64,000 nt of DNA from Pseudomonas canadensis (GTDB lineage: Bacteria; Pseudomonadota; Gammaproteobacteria; Pseudomonadales; Pseudomonadaceae): contig NZ_AYTD01000013.1 of assembly GCF_000503215.1 (NCBI RefSeq), positions 1,044,009 to 1,108,008 of the forward strand, read 5' to 3'. The notes below the pieces were generated by a model, which was not told the origin of the DNA, made no database searches, and saw nothing but the letters and a program-made list of their open reading frames with translations. The position numbers were made by a program, and so were the translations under genes. Below are positions 43,062 through 51,328 of this stretch, piece by piece. The first letter of the stretch is position 1, and the number at the start of each line of letters is the position of its first letter.

Positions 43062-44687
43062 ATGTCATTGAGGAACATGAGGATCGGTCTGCGTGCCAGT
43101 CTGAGTTTTGCGGTTTTAGCCAGCTTGCTGGTGATCGTCGGGATGTTTGGGCTGGGCCAGATGGCCAAGTTGCGGCAGAGCGCACTGGTTATCGAAGAAT
43201 CGTGGATGCCGAGTATCGAGAACATCCACGACAGCGCGGCCTTCGTGGCCAGCATCCGCCTAGAGGCGTTGCGCCTGGCGACCACTGACGAATCGCGGAT
43301 CCGCGATAACAGCAAAGCCCTGATCACCCGCCAGCGCACCGAACTGCAAACCTTGCTCGATCATCACAAAACCCTGCTCAGTGGCGATGAAGAGCGCGAG
43401 ATGCTCAAGCAACTCGAAGGTAATGTGAACGCCTACCTGACCCTCGTCGGGCAGATCGTTGCCTTGGTGGACAAAGATCAGCAACAGGACGCCATCGATC
43501 TGCTCAACAGCCGCCTCGCGCCACAGGGCGTGATTCTCAACAAAAGCCTGGAGGACATGATCACCTTCAACCAGAGTGGCGTGGAAACCGCCGTGGACTC
43601 CGCCGCACAGACCTATTCCAGCGCGCAGTGGGTCGTCGGCTCGATCATCGTCCTCGCGTTGATCGTCACCTTACTCTTGGCCTGGCTGCTGACCCGCAGC
43701 ATCACCGCTCCCCTCGGTCAGGCCCTGATCGTTGCCCGCACCATTGCCCGCGGCGACTTGAGCCAGCCAATCGCCGTCAACGGCAACGACGAACCCGCCC
43801 AATTGCTCACGGCCCTGGCCACCATGCAGGCGCAACTGCAAGGCACCATTCGCGGGATCAGCGAGTCGGCGCAGCAGTTGGCTTCTGCTGCCGAAGAGAT
43901 GAGTTCGGTGATGGAGCAAAGTACCCGTGGCCTGCAGGCGCAGAACGACGAGATCGAACAGGCCGCCACTGCCGTGACCGAAATGAGCGCAGCCGTGGAT
44001 GAAGTGGCGGGCAATGCGGTGTCCAGCGCCGAGGCGTCCCAGGCCTCCGACGAGGACAGCAAGCACGGCCATTACCAGATCAGCGAAACCATCAGCTCGA
44101 TCCAGAACCTGGTGGACGAAGTGCTCGGCGCTTCAAACAAAGCCGAAGGCCTGGCGGCACAGGCTCAGGACATCAGCAAGGTGCTGGAAGTGATCCGTGG
44201 CATCGCCGGGCAGACCAACCTGCTCGCGCTCAACGCCGCCATTGAAGCGGCCCGCGCGGGCGAGGCCGGGCGGGGTTTTGCGGTGGTGGCCGATGAAGTG
44301 CGCTCCCTGGCGCAGCGCACCCAGGACTCCACCGAAGAAATCGAACAGATGATCACCGGTATCCAGCAGGGCACCCAAGACACGGTCGAAGCCCTGAACA
44401 GCAGCGCCGAACATGCCGGTCAGACCCTGCAACGCGCCAACAGCGCAGGCAGTGCCCTGGAGAAAATCACCGCGGCCATCTCGCAGATCAGCCAGCGCAA
44501 CCTGGTGATCGCCAGCGCCGCCGAGCAGCAGGCGCTGGTGGCACGCGATGTGGACCGCAGCCTGGTGAACATCCGCGACCTGTCCACCCAAACCGCCGCT
44601 GGCGCCACCCAGACGTCGGCGGCCAGCCAGGAACTGTCGCGCCTGGCGGTGGACCTGAATGGGCTGGTGACGCGGTTTGTCCTGTAA
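43062..44687 (+). CDS. Methyl-accepting chemotaxis receptor
   Basis: A 541-residue receptor. A first membrane span (about 12-32) is followed by a four-helix-bundle periplasmic sensor, a second span (about 190-212, [16 protein letters not shown]), a HAMP domain ([20 protein letters not shown]) and the cytoplasmic methyl-accepting domain. The kinase-contact tip reads [20 protein letters not shown]. Ligand unknown. The gene stands alone. Confidence 0.92.
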   Translation: MSLRNMRIGLRASLSFAVLASLLVIVGMFGLGQMAKLRQSALVIEESWMPSIENIHDSAAFVASIRLEALRLATTDESRIRDNSKALITRQRTELQTLLDHHKTLLSGDEEREMLKQLEGNVNAYLTLVGQIVALVDKDQQQDAIDLLNSRLAPQGVILNKSLEDMITFNQSGVETAVDSAAQTYSSAQWVVGSIIVLALIVTLLLAWLLTRSITAPLGQALIVARTIARGDLSQPIAVNGNDEPAQLLTALATMQAQLQGTIRGISESAQQLASAAEEMSSVMEQSTRGLQAQNDEIEQAATAVTEMSAAVDEVAGNAVSSAEASQASDEDSKHGHYQISETISSIQNLVDEVLGASNKAEGLAAQAQDISKVLEVIRGIAGQTNLLALNAAIEAARAGEAGRGFAVVADEVRSLAQRTQDSTEEIEQMITGIQQGTQDTVEALNSSAEHAGQTLQRANSAGSALEKITAAISQISQRNLVIASAAEQQALVARDVDRSLVNIRDLSTQTAAGATQTSAASQELSRLAVDLNGLVTRFVL

Positions 44688-44704
44688 TCATTGGAAATGT
44701 CATG

Positions 44705-44742
44705 CAACACTCGCGGGCTTATTGAGGTAGGAGTGTTGTGTG
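44705..44742 (+). promoter_or_regulatory. Hairpin overlapping the ribosome site of the exporter gene
   Basis: CAACACT at 44705-44711 pairs with AGTGTTG at 44732-44738, directly before the GTG start at 44740. The AGGTAGGAG ribosome site lies in the loop and at the 3' arm, so folding could limit initiation. Confidence 0.35.
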
Positions 44743-45627
44743 AGACCTGTCGACAGCCTGTATTTATTGGGACTCGCCGCCATCTGGGGCGCGAGTTTCC
44801 TGTTCATGCGCATCATTGCGCCGGAGATCGGCACAGTGCCAACCGCGTTTTTCCGCGTGTCGATCGCCGCCGCCGGGTTGCTGGTGATTTTGGCGATGAT
44901 GCGCGTGAGCTGGGATTTCCAGGGCAAGTTCAGGACGGTGTTGCTATTGGGGGTCATCAACTCCGGGGTCCCGGCGACCATGTACTCGGTCGCCGCCCAG
45001 GTGCTGCCGGCGGGTTACTCGGCGATCTTCAACGCCACCACACCGTTGATGGGCGTATTGATTGGCGGGCTGTTCTTCAGTGAACGGCTCACACCGTCGA
45101 AAATTGCTGGCGTGTGCCTGGGCCTGTTTGGCGTGGGGGTGCTGACCCGCGCAGGGCCGGTGGCGTTTGACCTGGAATTGTTGATGGGTGCGCTGGCCTG
45201 CTTGCTGGCCACCACCTGTTATGGCTTTGCCGGGTTCCTGGCGCGGCGCTGGTTGGATCAGCGCGGTGGTTTGGACAGTCGTCTATCGGCGCTGGGCAGC
45301 ATGCTCGGTGCGACGTTGTTCCTGTTGCCTTTCTTCGCCTACAGCGCGATCAGCCAGCCGCCCGCCAGTTGGGGTGGGTGGCAGGTGTGGTTGTCGGTGC
45401 TGGGCTTGGGGCTGGTGTGTACGGCGTTTGCCTACATTCTTTACTTCCGGTTGCTGACGTCCATTGGGCCGGTTAAGTCGATGACGGTGACTTTTATGAT
45501 TCCTCCGTTTGGGGTGTTATGGGGGGCGTTGTTGCTGGATGAGCCGTTGTCGATGGCGCACCTGTATGGCGGGGTGTTGATTGCGGGGGCGTTGTGGTTG
45601 GTGTTGCGGCCGAAAAGAATCCTATAG
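44740..45627 (+). CDS. EamA/DMT-family exporter
   Basis: A 295-residue membrane protein with about ten spans in two EamA repeats (LYLLGLAAIWGASFLFMRII at the N-terminus, and LGLVCTAFAYILYFRLLTSI late). Start GTG at 44740, preceded by AGGTAGGAG. Likely an efflux or amino-acid exporter; substrate unknown. A strong REP hairpin follows the stop. Confidence 0.85.
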   Translation: MRPVDSLYLLGLAAIWGASFLFMRIIAPEIGTVPTAFFRVSIAAAGLLVILAMMRVSWDFQGKFRTVLLLGVINSGVPATMYSVAAQVLPAGYSAIFNATTPLMGVLIGGLFFSERLTPSKIAGVCLGLFGVGVLTRAGPVAFDLELLMGALACLLATTCYGFAGFLARRWLDQRGGLDSRLSALGSMLGATLFLLPFFAYSAISQPPASWGGWQVWLSVLGLGLVCTAFAYILYFRLLTSIGPVKSMTVTFMIPPFGVLWGALLLDEPLSMAHLYGGVLIAGALWLVLRPKRIL

Positions 45628-45633
45628 TAGCCC

Positions 45634-45677
45634 GCTTGCGGGCGATGGCGATCTTCTAGACGCCATCGCCCGCAAGC
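45634..45677. repeat. Perfect 17-bp REP hairpin between convergent exporter genes
   Basis: GCTTGCGGGCGATGGCG at 45634-45650 is the exact reverse complement of CGCCATCGCCCGCAAGC at 45661-45677, with a 10-nt loop. It is a REP pair and probably also a bidirectional terminator between the two EamA genes. Confidence 0.88.
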
Positions 45678-45702
45678 CGGGCTCCTACAGGGTGCGGTTG
45701 TG

Positions 45703-46563
45703 TCAGGTCTTACGGAAGACGAAAACCAGGCCGATGATGATCAACCCCATCCCCAGCAGGCTCAACATCGCGAGCCTGTTGCCAAAGATCAGGTAATCCA
45801 TCACTGCCGTTACCGCCGGCACCAGGTAAAACAGGCTGGTGACATTCACCAGGTTACCTCGGGCGATCAGGCGGTACAGCAACAGGGTGGCCAACAACGA
45901 CACCACCAACCCCATCCACAGCACCGGCAGGTAAAAACCGCTGCCGTGCTCGAAGTGGAACGGCTGGAACGGCACGAATACCGAACACAGCAGCAACCCC
46001 GCCAGGTATTGCACCGGCAGCGTGCCCAGCGGGTTGTCGGTGATGCGCTTCTGCATGATCGAGCCGAAGGTCATGCTGGCCAGGGCCAATAACCCGAACA
46101 GCATCCCCGCCAACGACATGCCGGACAAACCGATACCCTGGTAGACCACCATGATCAGCCCCACCAACCCCAGCGCCAAGCCAAACAGCCGGCTCAACGA
46201 ACGCTGGCGCTCCATCAGCACAACGGTAAGGATCGGCTGCACGCCCATGATGGTCGCCATCACGCCGGGGGTGACCTTAAGGTCCAGGGCCAGCAGATAG
46301 AAAATCTGGTAGGCACCCAGCAGCACCAACCCGGTTGCCGCCGCGTACAGCAGGGGTTTGCCGGGGCGCGGTAGCTTGAGTTTGAGGATCGGTATCAGGA
46401 TCACCAAGCCCACGAGGGCGATGGCAAAGCGGATCAACAGAAACGCGAAGGGTGATGCGTGGGCCAGGCCCCATTTGGAGAAGATCGCCCCGCTGCTCCA
46501 CAGCAGGACAAACAGACTCGTCGAGGCCGCCGCGGCCACGGATTGTTTCGAAAGAACAGACAT
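45703..46563 (-). CDS. EamA/DMT-family exporter (second)
   Basis: A 286-residue membrane protein from the ATG at 46563, with AGGTGG upstream; the ten-span EamA pattern is clear (LFVLLWSSGAIFSKWGLAHA early, VTSLFYLVPAVTAVMDYLIF late). It lies downstream of an intrinsic terminator and a 54-codon frame, which suggests attenuation-like control. Substrate unknown. Confidence 0.85.
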   Translation of the reverse strand: MSVLSKQSVAAAASTSLFVLLWSSGAIFSKWGLAHASPFAFLLIRFAIALVGLVILIPILKLKLPRPGKPLLYAAATGLVLLGAYQIFYLLALDLKVTPGVMATIMGVQPILTVVLMERQRSLSRLFGLALGLVGLIMVVYQGIGLSGMSLAGMLFGLLALASMTFGSIMQKRITDNPLGTLPVQYLAGLLLCSVFVPFQPFHFEHGSGFYLPVLWMGLVVSLLATLLLYRLIARGNLVNVTSLFYLVPAVTAVMDYLIFGNRLAMLSLLGMGLIIIGLVFVFRKT

Positions 46564-46584
46564 GGATACCACCTGTCATCAGGC

Positions 46585-46612
46585 AAAAAAAGCCGATTCA
46601 GCAGACGCTGAA
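46585..46612 (-). terminator. Intrinsic terminator in the leader of the exporter gene
   Basis: On the minus strand TTCAGC (46612-46607), a GTCT loop and GCTGAA (46602-46597) form a 6-bp stem, followed by TCGGC and seven T. It lies 22 bp before the ATG at 46563, so it would cut off transcription before the gene unless prevented. Confidence 0.6.
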
Positions 46613-46661
46613 GGTCAGTAGGTTTTTTTCAGGCGGGCAGACGGGAACAGCAATCAGCTGA

Positions 46662-46826
46662 TCAGCCCGAAATGCCAACACCCGGCGGTGATACGACTGC
46701 GTACACCGGCGTGCTACGGACAGGTGGGGGGTAGTGGCTGATCTGCGCAGGCTGCTTGTTCCCGCACGGCACGACCGCAGCGTTGACCGCTGAATCGACT
46801 ACCGCTATGCGCTGGAAAGCTGGCAT
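46662..46826 (-). CDS. Possible 54-aa leader peptide
   Basis: An open frame from ATG at 46826 to TGA at 46662, encoding MPAFQRIAVVDSAVNAAVVP and then a Pro/Val-rich tail. It has no clear ribosome site, so it may be chance. Its position upstream of a terminator and an exporter gene makes a regulatory leader conceivable. Confidence 0.25.
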   Translation of the reverse strand: MPAFQRIAVVDSAVNAAVVPCGNKQPAQISHYPPPVRSTPVYAVVSPPGVGISG

Positions 46827-46973
46827 GGGCTGATCTTGTGTGAAGGGATGAAGAGGCTGGGACTATAACCAGCCGTTGATAGGTTTTGCAATCACACTGG
46901 ATGGCGGAGTTTTCATGTGGGCCCTGCGAGATGGCTCGCTATAATGCCGCCCAGATTTTTCCAAGGATTCCCC

Positions 46974-47762
46974 ATGATCGCATTGCCCTGGCTGTACCTG
47001 GCGCTTCTTTCCATCGGCTATCTGCTGGCCTTGATCTACGGGCAACTCGGGCTGTTGGCAAGCGTGTCCGTCGGCCTGCTGCTGATCGCCGGCTATGCGG
47101 TACGCCAACAACGCACGCCGTGGGCGCGCTACCTGGGTCACGGCCTGTTTATCGTACTGGCGCTGGGTCTGGCGATGCACTGGCTACCGGGCTTCTACAA
47201 TGGGCGTGGCATTGCCTCACAACGTTTCACCGAAGATGCAGTGCCCTTCTCGATGTACCTGAACCAGGACAAACCACTGATTGGCTTCTGGCTGTTGCTC
47301 GCCTGCCCGTGGATTGTGGCACGGCGCCCGCTGCGGCTGTCGATCTGCGTCGCGGCCTTGGCACTGACCTTGACTGCCGTTGTTGCGCTGGGTGGCGCGG
47401 TGCTGCTGGGGATCACCCACTGGGCGCCGAAGTGGCCGGAACAGGCGTGGTTATGGGTGCTGAATAACTTACTCTTGGTCACGCTGGTGGAAGAGGCGTT
47501 GTTTCGGGGCTACGTACAGGGCGGGATAAGCCGACGATTAAAGCATTTGTCGTATGGCGACAACCTGGCGTTGTTACTGGCTTCATTGCTGTTTGGACTG
47601 GTGCACCTGGGTGCGGGGTGGCAGTGGACGTTACTGGCAACCATCGCAGGGGTGGGGTATGGGTTGGCGTATCGGTTTGGTGGGTTGGGGGCGGCGGTGG
47701 TCACCCATTTTGGGGTAAATCTGGTGCATTTCGGGTTGTTTGTGTATCCAATGGCGGCCTGA
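46974..47762 (+). CDS. CPBP-family intramembrane metalloprotease
   Basis: A 262-residue membrane protein from the ATG at 46974 (AAGGA upstream; TATAAT at 46940-46945 may be its -10). The CPBP/Abi motifs are present: EEALFRG (EExxxR), FGLVHLG and HFGVNLVH. The family includes membrane proteases and immunity proteins. About eight spans. Substrate unknown. Confidence 0.85.
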   Translation: MIALPWLYLALLSIGYLLALIYGQLGLLASVSVGLLLIAGYAVRQQRTPWARYLGHGLFIVLALGLAMHWLPGFYNGRGIASQRFTEDAVPFSMYLNQDKPLIGFWLLLACPWIVARRPLRLSICVAALALTLTAVVALGGAVLLGITHWAPKWPEQAWLWVLNNLLLVTLVEEALFRGYVQGGISRRLKHLSYGDNLALLLASLLFGLVHLGAGWQWTLLATIAGVGYGLAYRFGGLGAAVVTHFGVNLVHFGLFVYPMAA

Positions 47763-48095
47763 ACTTCACTCCCCGCACGCAATGAAAACCTACTACCCTG
47801 CTATCAATAGGCGCCTCTCGCTCAAGAAAGAAGAAGGTGAACTGGAGCACATATTTGAGTTTTTCATGTGTTCATCAACCCAAACTAGCAGCACAAGACA
47901 TCGCCAACATAGAAAATGCACAGGCCAAAACCCGGAATTCATGGATGCGGGGCAAGGCGTCAAGTTTTTAACAAAAAAAAACACAATAGACAGCCTATTA
48001 ATATCTGGCATATCTTGCAGCCCGCAAGGTCTCAAAACGCGGAACTGACCCAGAAGTCACCCTAAGCCGGCTACACGCCAAAATGGACACTGTAA
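47763..48095. other. Intergenic region at the edge of the polysaccharide locus
   Basis: A 333-bp stretch with lower G+C than the genes before it. A plus-strand frame (47740-48048) overlaps the protease gene, has no ribosome site and looks random. This is where the accessory polysaccharide locus begins. Confidence 0.4.
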
Positions 48096-49253
48096 ATGCA
48101 ACAATACAATGACAAAGTCATATTTGCCAACCAGCTACGGGCTCTGGCTATTATCGCAGTGATGATAGTTCACCTGTGTGGAATTTTCTGGCTGGCCCGA
48201 GAGACTGTTTCAACTTACATTTACTCTCCCGTCATAGAAGGTCCTACGCCACCTTTATATGGGTGGCTGTCGCCGCGAACAGTAAACTATGGTCCCTTTG
48301 GTGTTGCTGTCTTCTTTCTTATCAGTGGTTTCGTCATACCCTTTTCTCTTTCTAAATCTTCGCCGGTTGAGTTCTTGATTTCGCGAGCGCTTCGAATCTA
48401 TCCAACCTACTTGATCGGATCCGTTCTCGCGATCACGGCGGTCTGGCTTTCCAGCCTGTATTGGGGAAAGACGTTTAGCATAAACTTCAAAGAGCTGTTC
48501 TTAAACCTGACCCTGACGCACTCCAACCTGAACACTCGCACCATTGACTTAGTCAACTGGACACTGGCGATAGAGATAAAGTTTTATATCATATCCGCCC
48601 TACTCTTCAGCGCACTGAGAAAAGCCAGCGTCATGCCAATACTGTTATTGGCCATCGGTGTACTGGGTTTCACTGAGTTTTACCCCACTGCAAAATCCAT
48701 CATCGCACTTAAATACGTAAACTTTTCGGTGGAGTCGCTAAAAGCCGAACTGATGATTGTATGTTTCATGTTCGTCGGCACTCTGTTTCATTTTCACTTC
48801 ATCCAAAAGATAAGTACTCTCCAGTTGGTCATCTATAGCACTGCTCTGTTGAGCCTTGTGCTCATGTGCTGGACTCACAATGAATGGGCACCAGGAATGC
48901 CTAATACACCCTTGAACTATTTTTATGGGCTTGGTGTGTTCACGCTCGCTTATACATTGAGGAAATACTTCAGGCCCATTGCACCACTCGACTTTATCGC
49001 CAAAATCAGCTACCCGCTTTACATCATACATTCTTTGATCAGCTATTCGATAATGCGCGTGATGCTGGACAACAATGCGTCCTTCTATGTGGCGCTGGCA
49101 ACGGCTGTTCTAACCGTGATAGGGATTGCTTATCTTCTCCACATCACCATAGAAAATGCATCAATCAATTACGCCAAGACGCTTATCAAACGGATGCGAA
49201 AAGTGGAGCCAGCGATACCGGATACACAACTCCAGTCTCGTTCGACCCTCTAA
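48096..49253 (+). CDS. Acyltransferase family 3 membrane protein
   Basis: A 385-residue protein with about ten spans, of the acyltransferase_3/OatA type. An N-terminal segment (QLRALAIIAVMIVHLCG) carries the conserved His, and SRALRIYPTYLIGS is the conserved RxxRxxP-like region. Such enzymes acetylate polysaccharide residues across the inner membrane. It closes the surface-polysaccharide locus and is convergent with it; O-acetylation of the O-antigen is the probable role. Confidence 0.85.
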   Translation: MQQYNDKVIFANQLRALAIIAVMIVHLCGIFWLARETVSTYIYSPVIEGPTPPLYGWLSPRTVNYGPFGVAVFFLISGFVIPFSLSKSSPVEFLISRALRIYPTYLIGSVLAITAVWLSSLYWGKTFSINFKELFLNLTLTHSNLNTRTIDLVNWTLAIEIKFYIISALLFSALRKASVMPILLLAIGVLGFTEFYPTAKSIIALKYVNFSVESLKAELMIVCFMFVGTLFHFHFIQKISTLQLVIYSTALLSLVLMCWTHNEWAPGMPNTPLNYFYGLGVFTLAYTLRKYFRPIAPLDFIAKISYPLYIIHSLISYSIMRVMLDNNASFYVALATAVLTVIGIAYLLHITIENASINYAKTLIKRMRKVEPAIPDTQLQSRSTL

Positions 49254-49263
49254 TGACCCCTGC

Positions 49264-49293
49264 CTGTATTTGGCGAAACCACGCCAAATACAG
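49264..49293. terminator. Perfect 12-bp hairpin between convergent genes
   Basis: CTGTATTTGGCG at 49264-49275 is the exact reverse complement of CGCCAAATACAG at 49282-49293, with a 6-nt loop. It lies between the acyltransferase and the last polysaccharide gene, ideally placed as a two-way terminator, though T-tracts are short. Confidence 0.75.
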
Positions 49294-49340
49294 CATATTC
49301 ATACTGTCTCTGGTAGCCACACGTAATTAAAACGACGTTA

Positions 49341-50447
49341 TTAGCGATTGATTAAATCACGATAAAGCTTCACGTAAGCCTCACCCATCGAGTGAGAAGT
49401 AAACACCTTCAAATATCGTTCTCTTGCAGCAGCACCATAACGTGCAGCCAACTCAGGAGACTCCCACAATGCTGCCATGGCACGGCGCATGGCGGGCGCA
49501 TCGCCTGGGGGAACTACTATTCCAGATACATCATGCTGGTTAATAAAACTGGTTCCCGTACCAATTTCGCTGCATACCATCGGTTTACCAAACATTGCCG
49601 CTTCAAGCAGGCTGATACCGAACGCCTCTGAGCGTAAATGCGAAGGAAACACTACCGCATAACAGGCCTCAAATAGATTGACCTTTTCCTGCTCGGTCAC
49701 TTGCCCGATGAAATGCACATTGTGCAGTTGCCGCTCGGATGCAACGCGCATTAGTTCTTGCTCTAAGGGGCCAGCACCAACAATCAACAACGGCCAATCA
49801 GTCCCTTCGACGGCCCGGAGTAAAAACTCAAGCCCTTTATAATAGCGCAGCACACCAACAAAAAGAAAAAAACGCCCGTAACGACCTCGAAGTTCCTGAA
49901 TCTTATCAGCCTCAGAAACGGGGTACATTGACTGCTCCAACCCGATGGGAATCGAAGTAGACTTATGACGATAACGCGCTAAAACGGGAGAGCTTTCAAG
50001 ATAGTTCGGACTGGTTGCCACAATCGCATCGACATCATTCAAAAAAAGGCGCTGCAAGGGACTGTATAAGCATTTAAGAACTTTTTGACGGACAATATCC
50101 GAGTGATACGTCACGACGGTTGGTTTCTGGATCCGGGTTGCAAAATGAACCACGTCCATAAATGGCCAAGGAAAGTGATAGTGCACAACATCGGCAGACT
50201 TGGCCAACTCCGCGAACAGCTTGAACGAAGACACAGAAAAGCCGGTAGAGGCCACATTGAAATCTTCTTTCGCCTGGACCAACTTATAACTCGGGCCTTC
50301 GACGTTAGCCACTTCACCCTTGGCTAACGAAAGCACTACATTTTCGCAACCCTGCTGAGCGCTCACATGTGTCAAATGGCGAATAAACATTTCGACGCCA
50401 CCATGCTGGTCAGCGGCAAAGGTTTTATAAAAGTGTAGAATTTTCAA
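49341..50447 (-). CDS. Glycosyltransferase family 4 (WbpZ-like)
   Basis: A 368-residue GT-B enzyme. FFLFVGVLRYYKGLEFLLRA binds the donor nucleotide region, and the acceptor-side EAFGISLLEAAMFGKPMVCS is the conserved E-x7-E motif. The N-terminal opening MKILHFYKTFAADQHGGVEM is typical of O-antigen glycosyltransferases such as WbpZ. It likely adds a sugar, possibly D-rhamnose, to undecaprenyl-linked glycan. It is the last gene of the minus-strand run. Confidence 0.88.
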   Translation of the reverse strand: MKILHFYKTFAADQHGGVEMFIRHLTHVSAQQGCENVVLSLAKGEVANVEGPSYKLVQAKEDFNVASTGFSVSSFKLFAELAKSADVVHYHFPWPFMDVVHFATRIQKPTVVTYHSDIVRQKVLKCLYSPLQRLFLNDVDAIVATSPNYLESSPVLARYRHKSTSIPIGLEQSMYPVSEADKIQELRGRYGRFFLFVGVLRYYKGLEFLLRAVEGTDWPLLIVGAGPLEQELMRVASERQLHNVHFIGQVTEQEKVNLFEACYAVVFPSHLRSEAFGISLLEAAMFGKPMVCSEIGTGTSFINQHDVSGIVVPPGDAPAMRRAMAALWESPELAARYGAAARERYLKVFTSHSMGEAYVKLYRDLINR

Positions 50448-50467
50448 ATAACACCTACTTTAAAACG

Positions 50468-50503
50468 GTGAAGCTTGCCGCCTGACAAGCGAGCAAACTT
50501 CAC
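50468..50503. terminator. Hairpin after the lipoprotein gene
   Basis: GTGAAGCTTGC at 50468-50478 pairs with GCAAACTTCAC at 50493-50503 with one mismatch. On the minus strand it lies 25 bp beyond the lipoprotein stop and is followed by a short T-run (CGTTTTAAA). Confidence 0.55.
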
Positions 50504-50528
50504 GGCTATTTGATTAAAATACAAACAC

Positions 50529-50975
50529 TTATTTGACTTTCACAGCAAGCTCCAGCGGTTTGACATTCTTCGCCTCAAACCAACCTGCACCTTCTTTGAC
50601 AAGGCTGACTTGAAGGATATAGTTCCCGGGCGCCTTAGGTGCCACTACACCCAACTGCACTGCCACTTCTGAATCAGGCTTAACCGGTTGTGCAAATGGT
50701 GTACGGTTCCCATCAAGCAAAAGCACTGTTTTGTCCGCATTCAGCCAGTGATAGCTGGCCAAGACAGGGGCCTTCGAAGCCTTGGAATCCCACGTACCAC
50801 TGCTGGTGTTCTTGACGGTAATCGGCACTGCAAACTTGCTGCCTGCGGCAACATCTAAACTCGACGAGGAGGCACTGTATTGAGCAGAAAAGACGTTCTC
50901 CACTTTACCATCATCGCAAGCGCTCAACGCTGCAATACCAACCATGACGCCCGCCAATTTACCTAACTTCATCAT
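50529..50975 (-). CDS. Lipoprotein with Ig-like NTG..TW domain
   Basis: A 148-residue lipoprotein from the ATG at 50975. Its signal peptide ends in the lipobox LSAC, with C20 the acylated residue. The mature part is a beta-sandwich with VKNTSSGTWDS, YHWLNADK and GNRTPFAQPVKPDSE, a domain I recall from proteins in Pseudomonas O-antigen loci and some carbohydrate-active proteins. It may bind glycan or stabilise the export machinery. It is the only lipoprotein in the locus. Confidence 0.6.
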   Translation of the reverse strand: MMKLGKLAGVMVGIAALSACDDGKVENVFSAQYSASSSSLDVAAGSKFAVPITVKNTSSGTWDSKASKAPVLASYHWLNADKTVLLLDGNRTPFAQPVKPDSEVAVQLGVVAPKAPGNYILQVSLVKEGAGWFEAKNVKPLELAVKVK

Positions 50976-51328
50976 ATAACTACCTTGTGAGTGATTTTTC
51001 CAGTTTTCATCGATTGGTACAGTGTGTACGTGCTGATACATCGACGAAAATTACTAACTTAAATCGGCTGTCTCTGCCTGAGATCAACCCCTATTCCAAA
51101 AAAATCGAGAAGCCGCATCAAGCCCTCACGCTGATGCGCCGGATGCCCTGAACGGGACATAACCGAGCCGGGACTTACGGACAGCTTTACTCCTCGAATG
51201 TGTCAGTAAACTGCGGGCCACCCTACACATTTCGTTTAGACACAGAACCTTTTGAACAGTTCTATATTTTTCCGAACAGGCAGCCCTCAGTTCACAGCAC
51301 CGCGTAGCTGTAAATAGCAAGCGTTCGA
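50976..51328. other. Intergenic region upstream of the lipoprotein gene
   Basis: A 353-bp non-coding stretch between the GT-C gene and the lipoprotein gene. A separate promoter for the lipoprotein and the last glycosyltransferase probably lies here, but no clear -35/-10 pair is visible. Frames on either strand look random. Confidence 0.4.

Noticed and set aside
47740..48048. 102-codon plus-strand frame between the protease and acyltransferase genes
   Set aside because: Overlaps the end of the protease gene, lacks a ribosome site and has random-looking composition.
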